Shown piece by piece: positions 1 to 7,485 of a stretch of DNA of 27,379 nucleotides. This DNA is from an uncultured Hungatella sp. Lineage in GTDB: Bacteria; Bacillota; Clostridia; Lachnospirales; Lachnospiraceae. The first letter of the stretch is position 1; every line of letters begins with the position of its first letter. Location of the stretch: positions 1-27,379 of the forward strand of contig CAJUPP010000051.1 in assembly GCA_910588325.1 (NCBI GenBank). The letters run 5' to 3'. The position numbers and the translations under genes are program-made. The notes under the pieces were generated by a model. That model ran no database searches and was not told where the DNA came from. It was given only the letters and a program-made list of their open reading frames with translations.

Positions 1-11
1 CAACATGGCAG

Positions 12-203
12 ATGGAAATTCAGGCAAGTCATTTGACGAAATGTAAATGTGTCAGTACACTAGTATCTGGCATTGACATGCAAAGTATTGTCTATTTTGA
101 ACTTTTGCGCAGAGGCTATGATGTGGCTGTTGGAAAGATGGGGGATAAAGATTGTCAGGCTGTTGGATTTTCTTCTTGCGTAACATTCTATGGATGTCGA
201 TAA
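12..203 (+). pseudogene. Relic of a DUF4143-type AAA ATPase gene (C-terminal fragment)
   Basis: A 63-codon open frame contains IVYFELLRRGYDVAVGKMGDK at about residues 26-46. This closely resembles the conserved stretch near the C-terminus of DUF4143/COG1373 ATPases, where an ENIVYFELLRRGY-like segment precedes a GK.G.KEVDF nuclease-like motif. The resemblance is from memory of the family, not a search. The frame loses the family pattern right after GDK: the expected acidic-hydrophobic motif is replaced by DCQAVGFSSC and the frame stops. Residues before about 22 do not look like the family either, and no ribosome site precedes the ATG. I read it as a decayed fragment, perhaps with two breakpoints, rather than a gene. 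Members of this family are often mobile or strain-specific. Confidence 0.5.
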
Positions 204-219
204 CAGCAGCCAAACATAG

Positions 220-260
220 ACATGCCCTCCGTGCGCGCTCTCGCCCACGGGAGGGCATGT
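220..260. terminator. Hairpin downstream of the diguanylate cyclase gene, possible terminator
   Basis: ACATGCCCTCC-GTG at 220-233 pairs with CACGGGAGGGCATGT at 246-260, a 14-bp stem with one bulge. It lies 13 bases past the stop of the minus-strand gene at 273. Neither side has a strong T-run, so it may be a weak terminator or just a structured intergenic element. Confidence 0.4.
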
Positions 261-272
261 TTCAAGAAACTT

Positions 273-1190
273 TCATTTCTCCAAGATCTGTCTCATCTTC
301 TCATCTGCCCAGACCACCTGGTTCCGGCCGTAGCGTTTGGCGTCATACAGCATGGTATCCGCAATCTTTAAGTAGGAGGAGTAAGAATTTCCTTTGTGAG
401 GGATTACAGTAACGCCTCCGATGCTGACCGTGACCCACTGGGATACGGATGGGCTGTGGGGAATGGAAAGATTCTCCACCTCCTGCCGGATCTTTTTCAG
501 ATGTTCAAATGCCTTTTGGGAGTTGACGCCCATAAAGAATCCTACAAATTCCTCCCCTCCGTAGCGGGCGAAAAAGTCTGTGCTGCGCTGGAGATAGGAG
601 GATACGGTCTTGGCCACGGCGATGATGACCTTGTCTCCGGCAGGGTGGCCGAAGGTGTCGTTGAAGGTCTTAAAGTGGTCAATATCCAGCATGCAGATAG
701 AGAATGGAATCTGCATGCGGGCGGCTTCTCCCCATTTGACAATACTGTAATCATCATGATGTCGCCGGTTGGCAACTCCGGTTAACTGGTCAGTCTTGGA
801 CTGATGCTCTACCTGTTTCCGGTAGTTATATAATTTGATATGGGTGTTGACTCTTGCCTTTACGATCAATGGATGGAAGGGTTTGGTTATGTAATCAACT
901 GCGCCTAAGGTAAGACCATGATACTCATTCTGCGTGTCGGATAGGCTGGTAATCAGAATAACAGGAACGCTCTGGGTGATAACTTCCTCCTGCAGCTTTT
1001 TAAGCAGGGTAAAACCGTCCATACCGGGCATGACTACATCCAGAAGGATCAGAGAAAAGCCGCCTGCATGGGCATGACGGAGTCCTTCTTCCGCGGTTTG
1101 CGCGATGGTGATGGCATAATCTTCTTGAAGGATGGATTTTAGTTTGGCAGCCTGTACCGAGCTGTCATCAACAATAAGAATTCTTTCCAC
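273..1190 (-). CDS. Response regulator with GGDEF output (diguanylate cyclase)
   Basis: 305-residue cytoplasmic signalling protein. Residues 1-120 form a receiver domain: acidic pair D8-D9, phosphoacceptor D51 in LLDVVMPGMDG, switch residue T81 and K103 in TKPF. Residues ~130-300 form a GGDEF domain with an intact GGEEF active site at 211-215. An RSTD inhibitory site (RxxD, 202-205) lies five residues upstream, so feedback inhibition by the product c-di-GMP is predicted. It should make c-di-GMP from two GTP when phosphorylated. The start is GTG, chosen because the receiver begins at once (ERILIVDD) and AGGAGAG lies 9 bases upstream. It has its own promoter (1256-1284), separate from the operon before it. 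No partner histidine kinase is in the window. The overall design resembles PleD/WspR-type cyclases. Confidence 0.93.
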   Translation of the reverse strand: MERILIVDDSSVQAAKLKSILQEDYAITIAQTAEEGLRHAHAGGFSLILLDVVMPGMDGFTLLKKLQEEVITQSVPVILITSLSDTQNEYHGLTLGAVDYITKPFHPLIVKARVNTHIKLYNYRKQVEHQSKTDQLTGVANRRHHDDYSIVKWGEAARMQIPFSICMLDIDHFKTFNDTFGHPAGDKVIIAVAKTVSSYLQRSTDFFARYGGEEFVGFFMGVNSQKAFEHLKKIRQEVENLSIPHSPSVSQWVTVSIGGVTVIPHKGNSYSSYLKIADTMLYDAKRYGRNQVVWADEKMRQILEK

Positions 1191-1255
1191 TGTTTTACAC
1201 TCTCCTGATTATTGGGGAGTTTGTTCTCCCACGAAAATGAATGTATTGCCTATTT

Positions 1256-1284
1256 ATTATACACGGTCGAATTCCCGTTGACAA
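1256..1284 (-). promoter_or_regulatory. Sigma-A type promoter of the diguanylate cyclase gene
   Basis: Read on the minus strand: TTGTCA (1284-1279), 17-base spacer, perfect TATAAT (1261-1256). The ~60-base leader that follows has a small GGGAG/CTCCC hairpin before the AGGAGAG ribosome site. Confidence 0.75.
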
Positions 1285-1330
1285 TAGATTTATGCATGGT
1301 CTTTGTAAGTTTCGGAACAGTAACGAACAG

Positions 1331-2269
1331 TTACCTCTGACGGCCGGATATACATTTCCAGTCTGATTCCTTGCCGCCCTGACGGCTGTATCTTGCTTTT
1401 TCGTAAACCTGATGAAGGGTCTGGTCTTCAATCCCGGATACTTTTTCCAGTTCCGCAGGGGTTGCCCAGGCCGGGGGCACTGACTTTTTCTGCTTTTTCT
1501 GTTGTATAAGAATCTTTTTTCGGTAATATCTCCGTATTTTTCCGTTGTAGGAGAGAAAATAGAAAAATTCCTTTTCTCTGGGGGCGGAAGCTTTTTCACC
1601 GCTCATGGATAAAGTTGGTTTCAGATAGATCTTTTCATCATCATCAAACTGTCTGGGGCTGGTAATCCAGTTCCATATGGAAAGGCACATGGTGCGCAGA
1701 AGAAACAGCGCTATGGCAATAATGAGGACATACCCGATGAAGGAAAAAAGCCGATCCACAATCTTCATCCAGGCAGGCGGAGGAGCCGGTTCGCCAAAAA
1801 GAGCGGAAAAATCAACCGCTTTGGAAAAAGCCGGACAGATTTCTTCAGGCACAGGCGGCTGTGGCTGTACAGGGTGTTTCAGGGAAACGAACCACTGCCG
1901 GATCACAGGCCATAAAGGTTCCAGAAGAAGGGAAAACCCTGCCATGAAAAAAAGCGTGATTCCCAAAAAAACGGTCATACAGAAGGAGTTTACATGCTCA
2001 ATTTGTTTTTGAGGAAAATGATCCTGATTGTGGAACAGTTTTAAAAATTCATGGATAGCATGAAGATTCGAATGGATCAGTATGATGACAGCCAGAAAAA
2101 GAAAACCAATAAAAGAGGCAGACTTTAATATGGCGGCCCAGGAATCATATCCGTAGTTTTCTGTCAATATACCTGCGACGTAGGCAGCCGCCAAAAGGAG
2201 GGTTAAAAAGAGATAAAAACCGTCTCTTTTTTTCATAAACCAATAGTTTAATAGTTTACGAATAGTCAT
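1331..2269 (-). CDS. Membrane protein of a MoxR-DUF58 operon, DUF4129-like C-terminus
   Basis: 312 residues from the ATG at 2269. This start is preferred to the upstream one at 2299 because GGAGGTG sits 6 bases before it; it overlaps the last codons of the DUF58 gene. About four hydrophobic segments are visible, near residues 18-37, 45-68, 97-117 and 182-205. A Pro-rich loop precedes the fourth (PVQPQPPVPEE), and a basic soluble tail of about 100 residues follows. The tail carries ATPAELEKV...LHQVYEKARYS, which fits the C-terminal DUF4129 pattern (TP.E....L..LYE.ARYS) of membrane proteins that follow DUF58 genes. Function is unknown. In related operons the partner is usually a fused or separate transglutaminase, and none is seen here. 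It is the last gene of the operon. Confidence 0.72.
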   Translation of the reverse strand: MTIRKLLNYWFMKKRDGFYLFLTLLLAAAYVAGILTENYGYDSWAAILKSASFIGFLFLAVIILIHSNLHAIHEFLKLFHNQDHFPQKQIEHVNSFCMTVFLGITLFFMAGFSLLLEPLWPVIRQWFVSLKHPVQPQPPVPEEICPAFSKAVDFSALFGEPAPPPAWMKIVDRLFSFIGYVLIIAIALFLLRTMCLSIWNWITSPRQFDDDEKIYLKPTLSMSGEKASAPREKEFFYFLSYNGKIRRYYRKKILIQQKKQKKSVPPAWATPAELEKVSGIEDQTLHQVYEKARYSRQGGKESDWKCISGRQR

Positions 2270-3386
2270 AGGGCACCTCCCAGGAGATAAGTTTTGCATA
2301 GTGTAAGTGTTCGGAGATTCTTAAGGTGTCACCGGGACGCATGGGAAGAATCCATTGGGAACCGGGGCTGCCTAGGCAGAGAGAATCATAAGCGAAAGCC
2401 AAGGATTCCCATTGTTTTGGAGAAATTAAAACGTAGAGGGTGTCTTCCGATACGGCCTCTCTTCCAGGTAGAAACCAGTCTGCATGTTCGCAGGTGCCAT
2501 CTGTGAGAATCCGGGCCAGAAGTTCCATGACGGAGCGCAGGTGTTCAGGGCCGGCACCGTTTTTTAAAAATCCTGGTTTATGACTCAGGCAGTCAATACC
2601 GTTGGTGCGGATGGACACAGGAATCCCTTTTTCTAAAAGCTGACTGGCCATGGAGCCGCACAGACGGATGGCTTCCTCGGTCAGACCGTGATCCTTCCAG
2701 ATTAAATCGGAGCTGATATCCAGAAGAAAGGTAACCTGCCAGGAGGAAGTGGGGGCATAGACATTTACCTTCAGATTTCCGGTTCGGGCAGTAGCTTTCC
2801 AGTTAATGTCCCGATAAGTGTCAAAGGATTGATAGGGACGGATGGACTGCATCTCAAATGGATCCCGAAGCAAAGCGCGTCTGGTGAGAACCTGCCCCAG
2901 AAGTTCTCTTAAAGGAAGGTCCAGACGCAGAGGGTCTATGGGTGCAGGATACACGTACATGGCAGTATCCGCCGGATGGTGAGCCACGAAACGGCCAAAC
3001 AGAAACAAATCGTAACTGATTAAATCTGCCTGATGAATGGAATAATATCCTCTTTTTGTGCAAGTGAAAGTCAGAGTGCGGCGGATCTCCTGCCATGGCA
3101 TACAGGAAAAGATATCGCTGCGGTAGTTTTGGTCAGTAATCTTAAAATTATTGGAGTCTGTAAAGACCAGTTCCCGCCCCATCTGAAATTTGACATGAAG
3201 AACAGGAAGGGGGAGAAACTTGTTGTTGGTGATAATCTCTTTTAAAGCTGTCTGCTGTCCTTCTACGACTCCATTCTCAGTAAAGGATAAGGAAACGTTA
3301 AGGCCCTTCTCCCAGAATTTTTTAAAAAAGATTCCGGATAAAAACCAGAGAAGCCATGCGGTAACGGCGGTAACAATCAGCTTCAT
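2256..3386 (-). CDS. DUF58 domain protein
   Basis: 376 residues from the ATG at 3386, which overlaps the MoxR stop as ATGA and so signals translational coupling. A TTG 15 bases upstream is possible but less likely. One or two hydrophobic segments lie at the N-terminus (residues ~3-22), followed by a region of beta-strand character. The DUF58 hallmark is at about 185-215: DPFEMQSIRPYQSFD, then RDINWKATAR. The rest resembles a von Willebrand A-like fold, with a degenerate metal site in FLLDISSD. DUF58 proteins almost always follow MoxR ATPases and are thought to be membrane-anchored partners or clients of the ATPase; the biochemical role is unproven. The gene overlaps its downstream neighbour by 14 bases, supporting one transcript. 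Confidence 0.9.
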   Translation of the reverse strand: MKLIVTAVTAWLLWFLSGIFFKKFWEKGLNVSLSFTENGVVEGQQTALKEIITNNKFLPLPVLHVKFQMGRELVFTDSNNFKITDQNYRSDIFSCMPWQEIRRTLTFTCTKRGYYSIHQADLISYDLFLFGRFVAHHPADTAMYVYPAPIDPLRLDLPLRELLGQVLTRRALLRDPFEMQSIRPYQSFDTYRDINWKATARTGNLKVNVYAPTSSWQVTFLLDISSDLIWKDHGLTEEAIRLCGSMASQLLEKGIPVSIRTNGIDCLSHKPGFLKNGAGPEHLRSVMELLARILTDGTCEHADWFLPGREAVSEDTLYVLISPKQWESLAFAYDSLCLGSPGSQWILPMRPGDTLRISEHLHYAKLISWEVPYDYS

Positions 3387-4330
3387 AGATGTTTTCCCCA
3401 ATCTTCCGTAGGAAGAGCCACTGTGGAGAGAAGCCGTTCAATAATCTGGCGGCCTTGGGAGGAGAGACCAAAGGTTCGGACACAGGTCAGGCGGTGAGCC
3501 AGGACCGGACCAGCTAAAGTTTTGATGTCCTCCGGAACCACAAAGTCCCGGCCTTTTATGAAGGCATAGGCTTTCACGGCGCGGAACAGAGCCAGGCTTC
3601 CTCTGGGGCTTACTCCGTTTATAATCTGGCTGTCATGGCGGGTGGCGTCAACCAGGTCAACGAGGTAATCTTTTAATACAGGATGAACGTAGATTTCCTG
3701 CGCGGCCTGTTTTAATTCTGCCAGATCATCAGAGGTACATACAGGGGTCAGAGCATCCAGGGGATTTTCACTGTCAAACCGGTCAAGGATTGCCAGTTCT
3801 TCCTGCTTATCCGGATATCCCATGGAAAGCTGCATGAGGAACCGGTCAAGCTGCGCTTCCGGCAAAGGATAGGTGCCGGCGGTCTCCACCGGGTTTTGTG
3901 TGGCAATTACAAAAAACGGATGTTTCAGCATATAGGTGTCTCCGTCAATAGTTACCTGGCGTTCTTCCATGGCCTCCAGGAGACTTGACTGGGTTCTGGG
4001 AGTGGCCCGGTTGATCTCGTCCGCCAGGAGGATGTGGGTGAAAACAGGACCTTTTCGCAGGATGAAACAGCTTTCCTTCTGATCGAAATAGTTAAGGCCT
4101 GTGATGTCTGAGGGCAGAAGATCAGGAGTGAACTGGACTCTGGAAAATGCCAGATCCATGCTTTTAGACATGGCCTTGGCAAGCATGGTTTTTCCTGTCC
4201 CGGGTACATCCTCCAAAAGGACATGGCCATGGGACAGGAGGGCTGTCAAAAGCAGATCGATGGTATCTTCACGGCCTACAATGACTTTGGATATATTCTG
4301 TTTTATGTTTTGGATTCGTTGGTCGTTCAT
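3383..4330 (-). CDS. MoxR-family AAA+ ATPase
   Basis: 315 residues, full length for the family. Walker A is DVPGTGKT (41-48); Walker B is ILLADEIN (100-107), followed by RATPRTQSSLLEAMEERQ. The MoxR/sensor segment TQNPVETAGTYPLPEAQLDRF is intact, and the C-terminal lid has SPRGSLALFRAVKAYAF. MoxR ATPases form rings and act as chaperone-like remodelers of DUF58/VWA partners. AGGAG is 7-11 bases before the ATG. It is first in a three-gene minus-strand operon with ATGA overlap to the DUF58 gene. A weak promoter candidate lies at 4371-4401 (TTAACA, 19 bases, TGATAAAAT with extended -10). Confidence 0.95.
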   Translation of the reverse strand: MNDQRIQNIKQNISKVIVGREDTIDLLLTALLSHGHVLLEDVPGTGKTMLAKAMSKSMDLAFSRVQFTPDLLPSDITGLNYFDQKESCFILRKGPVFTHILLADEINRATPRTQSSLLEAMEERQVTIDGDTYMLKHPFFVIATQNPVETAGTYPLPEAQLDRFLMQLSMGYPDKQEELAILDRFDSENPLDALTPVCTSDDLAELKQAAQEIYVHPVLKDYLVDLVDATRHDSQIINGVSPRGSLALFRAVKAYAFIKGRDFVVPEDIKTLAGPVLAHRLTCVRTFGLSSQGRQIIERLLSTVALPTEDWGKHL

Positions 4331-4423
4331 GGTCGGCTCCTTTTACAAATAATTGGCATTCCTGATAAATATTTTATCACAGCCGGCGGAGGATGTGTTA
4401 AAAATTTTTGCCGTAGGAAACGT

Positions 4424-4600
4424 TTATGTCGCGAATCCCGCATACTGAGTCATATATAAATCATAGTATTTGCCCTCTTGAGCAAGCAGTGTCTCATGAT
4501 TGCCATTCTCCACAATTTCACCGTGATCTATAACAACAATGTCATTGTTCATCCGGCTCATGACGTCTCCGTGGGAATGGGTATCAAGGTAGTGTACGAC
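4424..4600 (-). pseudogene. Internally deleted ABC-type multidrug exporter relic
   Basis: 58 codons ending in TAA. Codons 3-20 read HYLDTHSHGDVMSRMNND, the first intracellular-loop signature of the exporter membrane domain (YFDTHSHGDIMSR.TND). Codons 20-58 read IVVIDHGEIVENGNHETLL...YYDLYMTQYA, the very end of the ATP-binding domain just past the H-loop. In an intact exporter (~580 residues) these parts are over 400 residues apart, so most of the gene, including Walker A, signature and Walker B, is missing. The join falls at about 4541-4549 (Asn-Asn-Asp), where both parent segments plausibly carry an ND/NAD triplet; this suggests a short-homology deletion. An in-frame TGA lies immediately upstream and no ribosome site is seen. 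Confidence 0.8.
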
Positions 4601-4915
4601 TCATTGAGAATGATAAGACTACGTTCCGGGCTTGTTTTTCTTTCATACTGCTTATGCATCATGTGACTGATATCCCGCCGATTGATAATCAGCCTGTCAT
4701 TCATACTTGCGTCATGATAGTGCTGCATACGCTTTCCAAAATGATGATGTTCGCTGTGTTTGTGCTCCGGTAATTTGCCGGTGCGGAGATATTCTTCTCC
4801 TCTTTCACAGTGAGGTTCGTTTAAATTGCAGTGCCGCCCACACAAAAAGGATTTATGCCCCAGTGGTGAGGTATGAGATAAGAAAATGGGATAAGTAGAA
4901 TCTGCTGGGAATAGG

Positions 4916-4944
4916 TTGCCAGATTCGAAGGATGATGATATGAT
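4916..4944 (+). promoter_or_regulatory. Promoter of nfnAB
   Basis: TTGCCA (4916-4921), 17-base spacer, TATGAT (4939-4944). It is 37 bases before the nfnA ATG, giving a leader of only about 30 bases with TTAGGAGGA as ribosome site. Confidence 0.65.
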
Positions 4945-4980
4945 AATAGCCATAGAGTCAGGAGATTTAGGAGGAACCCA

Positions 4981-5871
4981 ATGTATAAAATAGTAAAGGC
5001 AGAAAAACTGGCAGATAAGATTTTTCTGATGGATGTGGAAGCCCCCAGGGTGGCCAGAGCCTGCGAGCCGGGAGAGTTTGTGATTGTAAAGATAGACCAG
5101 GTGGGGGAGAGGATTCCCTTAACCATTTGTGACTATGACCGGGACGCCGGTCTTGTCACCATTGTATTCCAGATTGTAGGCGCTTCCACACAGAGAATGG
5201 CTTCCTTAAAGGCTGGAGATTCTTTCCAGGATTTTGTAGGCCCATTAGGAAGACCGTCGGAATTTACACAGCAGGAGCTGGAAACCCTTAAGAGGAAGAA
5301 GATGCTTTTTGTGGCCGGAGGCGTAGGGGCTGCTCCCGTCTATCCGCAAGTGAAATGGCTGAAAAACCACGGCATTGACGCAGACGTGGTTGTAGGTTCC
5401 AAGACAAAGGACATGCTGATTCTGGAAGACCGGATGAGGGAAGCTGCCGGGAATCTGTACATAACCACGGATGACGGTTCTTATGTGAGAAAAGGCATGG
5501 TTACCGATGTGGTAAGAGACCTGGTGGAGAACCAGGGAAAGCACTATGACATCTGTGTAGCCATCGGACCCATGATTATGATGAAGTTTACCTGCCTTCT
5601 GACAAAGGAACTGAAGATTCCTACCATTGTCAGCATGAACCCGATTATGGTAGACGGAACCGGTATGTGCGGTGCCTGCCGTCTGACCGTAGGGGAGGAA
5701 GTGAAGTTTGCCTGTGTGGACGGTCCGGAGTTTGACGGCCATCTGGTGAATTTCGACGAGGCGATGAAGAGACAGCAGATGTACAGGACAGAAGAGGGCC
5801 GTGCCATGCTGAAGCTGAAAGAGGGAGACACCCACCACGGTGGATGCGGACATTGCGGAGGTGATGAATAA
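4981..5871 (+). CDS. nfnA: NfnA-type ferredoxin-NADP+ oxidoreductase, small subunit
   Basis: 296-residue cytoplasmic flavoprotein. An FAD-binding barrel carries RIPLTICDYD at 44-53, a nucleotide-binding site has GGVGAAPVYP at 113-122, and a C-terminal [2Fe-2S] site has C230, C233 and C245. D225 is positioned like the aspartate ligand described for NfnA. With NfnB it should catalyse electron-bifurcating transfer between NADH, ferredoxin and NADP+, supplying NADPH in anaerobes. The same family is often annotated as sulfide dehydrogenase or dihydroorotate dehydrogenase electron-transfer subunit; pairing with the downstream gene favours NfnA. AGGAGG is placed well for this ATG. The stop shares its A with the next start (TAATG). 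The tail HHGGCGHCGGDE (C289, C292) resembles an extra metal-binding motif. Confidence 0.88.
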   Translation: MYKIVKAEKLADKIFLMDVEAPRVARACEPGEFVIVKIDQVGERIPLTICDYDRDAGLVTIVFQIVGASTQRMASLKAGDSFQDFVGPLGRPSEFTQQELETLKRKKMLFVAGGVGAAPVYPQVKWLKNHGIDADVVVGSKTKDMLILEDRMREAAGNLYITTDDGSYVRKGMVTDVVRDLVENQGKHYDICVAIGPMIMMKFTCLLTKELKIPTIVSMNPIMVDGTGMCGACRLTVGEEVKFACVDGPEFDGHLVNFDEAMKRQQMYRTEEGRAMLKLKEGDTHHGGCGHCGGDE

Positions 5872-7262
5872 TGGACGTATTGAAGAAAGTTCCTGTCCGT
5901 GAACAGGATCCCAGAGTAAGAGCCGCCAATTTTGAGGAGGTCTGTCTGGGATACAATCAGGAGGAAGCCATGGAGGAGGCTTCCAGATGCCTTGGCTGCA
6001 AAAATGCGAAATGTGTGAAAGGATGTCCGGTAGCCATCAACATCCCGGGATTCATTCAGGAAGTAAAAGAAGGAAACTTTAAGGAGGCGGCAAAGGAGAT
6101 AGCCAAATCCTCAGCCCTGCCGGCAGTCTGCGGCCGTGTGTGCCCTCAGGAGAGCCAGTGCGAGGGCCAGTGTATCCGGGGAATCAAGGGGGAGCCGGTT
6201 TCCATCGGAAAGCTGGAGCGTTTCGTAGCGGACTGGTCCAGGGAGAACGGGTTTGTGCCAAAGGCCCCGGAGCATACCAACGGAAAGAAGGTGGCTGTCA
6301 TCGGTTCCGGCCCTGCCGGCCTGACCTGTGCCGGGGACCTGGCGAAGATGGGATATGAGGTAACGATATTTGAGGCTCTTCATGAGGCCGGAGGAGTGCT
6401 TTTATATGGGATTCCGGAGTTCCGTCTTCCCAAAGAGGGAGTGGTAAAACCGGAGATAGAGAATGTAAAGAAACTGGGAGTGAAGATAGAGACCAATGTG
6501 ATTATCGGAAAATCCGTAACCATCGACCGGCTTTTGGAGGAAGAAGGGTTTGACGCAGTGTTCATCGGTTCGGGAGCCGGCCTGCCTATGTTCATGGGAA
6601 TTCCGGGGGAGAACGCCAACGGAGTATTTTCAGCCAATGAATACCTGACCAGAAGCAACCTGATGAAGGCATTCCGGGACGACTATGATACCCCCATTGC
6701 GGCGGGAAAGAAAGTGGCGGTAGTAGGAGGAGGAAACGTAGCCATGGATGCAGCCCGGACGGCCCTGCGTCTGGGAGCGGATGTGCATATTGTGTACAGA
6801 AGAAGCGAGGCGGAGCTTCCGGCCAGAGCGGAGGAGGTACACCATGCCAAAGAAGAGGGAATCATATTCAATCTTCTGACGAACCCGGTGGAGATTCTGA
6901 CAGATGAAAACGGCTGGGTAAAGGGAATGAAATGCATCCGAATGGAGCTGGGAGAGCCGGATACATCCGGAAGGAGAAGACCAGTGCCAGTGGAAGGATC
7001 GGAGTTTGTGATTGATGTGGATACGGTTATTATGTCCCTTGGGACCTCACCTAACCCGCTGATTTCCAGCACCACGAAAGGACTGGAAACCAACAGAAGG
7101 AAATGTATCGTGGCGGAGGAGACAAACGGAAAGACCAGCAAGGAAGGAGTATATGCCGGAGGAGACGCGGTGACAGGAGCGGCTACGGTTATTCTTGCCA
7201 TGGAGGCAGGACGGGCAGGAGCCAGAGGAATTCATGAGTATCTGGGCGGAGAAGCTGAGTAA
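5871..7262 (+). CDS. nfnB: NfnB-type large subunit (GltA-like FAD/NADPH oxidoreductase)
   Basis: 463 residues. The N-terminal ferredoxin-like part has two four-cysteine groups, C40/C43/C48/C52 and C87/C91/C97/C101, for [4Fe-4S] clusters. An FAD fold begins at GSGPAG (145-150), and an NADPH fold begins at GGGNVAMDAARTA (286-298) with YRRSEAELPAR after it. GGDAVTGAATVILAM near the C-terminus closes the FAD site. This is the GltA/glutamate synthase small-subunit architecture. No GltB-like large subunit is present, and NfnA lies directly upstream with a one-base overlap, so transhydrogenase (NfnAB) is more likely than glutamate synthase. The pair should form a cytoplasmic heterodimer that links NADP+ reduction to ferredoxin and NADH. 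Confidence 0.88.
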   Translation: MDVLKKVPVREQDPRVRAANFEEVCLGYNQEEAMEEASRCLGCKNAKCVKGCPVAINIPGFIQEVKEGNFKEAAKEIAKSSALPAVCGRVCPQESQCEGQCIRGIKGEPVSIGKLERFVADWSRENGFVPKAPEHTNGKKVAVIGSGPAGLTCAGDLAKMGYEVTIFEALHEAGGVLLYGIPEFRLPKEGVVKPEIENVKKLGVKIETNVIIGKSVTIDRLLEEEGFDAVFIGSGAGLPMFMGIPGENANGVFSANEYLTRSNLMKAFRDDYDTPIAAGKKVAVVGGGNVAMDAARTALRLGADVHIVYRRSEAELPARAEEVHHAKEEGIIFNLLTNPVEILTDENGWVKGMKCIRMELGEPDTSGRRRPVPVEGSEFVIDVDTVIMSLGTSPNPLISSTTKGLETNRRKCIVAEETNGKTSKEGVYAGGDAVTGAATVILAMEAGRAGARGIHEYLGGEAE

Positions 7263-7281
7263 AATTGTGATGTGAAAACAG

Positions 7282-7325
7282 AGCCGCTGTGGACTGACAG
7301 AAATGTTGGGATGCAGCGGCTTTAC
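7282..7325 (+). terminator. Hairpin after nfnB, weak terminator candidate
   Basis: AGCCGCTG (7282-7289) pairs perfectly with CAGCGGCT (7314-7321) across a 24-base loop. It starts 20 bases past the nfnB stop. Only a short TTTA tail follows, so termination may be inefficient. Confidence 0.4.
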
Positions 7326-7337
7326 CTGGCAAACCTT

Positions 7338-7440
7338 CATGCACCGCCGGGCGGGTTGCACCACCACCCATGAAAGTCAGGCGGGCACACTTGGCATACC
7401 TGAATTCATGCCGCCTATTCGGCGGCGGGACTTTCATAGT
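7338..7440 (+). repeat. Structured dispersed repeat, copy A (upstream of deoB)
   Basis: Direct repeat of 8766-8869, nearly identical apart from scattered changes and one indel. It contains GGCAT/ATGCC and GCCGCC/GGCGGC hairpins enclosed by ATGAAAGTC (7370-7378) pairing with GACTTTCAT near the right end. The nested symmetry suggests a folded RNA or a MITE/REP-like element. It encodes no plausible protein. It ends about 45 bases before the deoB start. Confidence 0.85.
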
Positions 7441-7485
7441 AGATAGAGAATACTTATAGAACATGCAGGAGGAGGGCGATATTAT

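Larger units (their letters stand above)
4331..4980. other. 650-bp decayed intergenic region
   Basis: No intact gene is supported here. It holds a weak promoter for the MoxR operon (minus, 4371-4401), the ABC exporter relic (4424-4600), and a minus-strand open frame to 4953 with a His-rich stretch (EHKHSEHHHFGKRMQHYHD). That frame has no ribosome site and overlaps the nfnA promoter. Because MarR regulators with His-rich segments often precede ABC exporter pairs in Clostridia, the stretch might be a regulator remnant, but I cannot show this. Confidence 0.5.

Noticed and set aside
4558..4953. 131-codon minus-strand frame with a His-rich segment
   Set aside because: No ribosome site, its start lies inside the nfnA promoter region, and no family pattern is recognisable; treated as decayed intergenic DNA.
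5245..5853. 202-codon antisense frame inside nfnA
   Set aside because: A shadow of a well-supported gene, with no family features.
5871..7262. Glutamate synthase small subunit
   Set aside because: The domain layout is shared, but no large GltB subunit is present and the NfnA-like gene is fused in operon, so NfnB is preferred.
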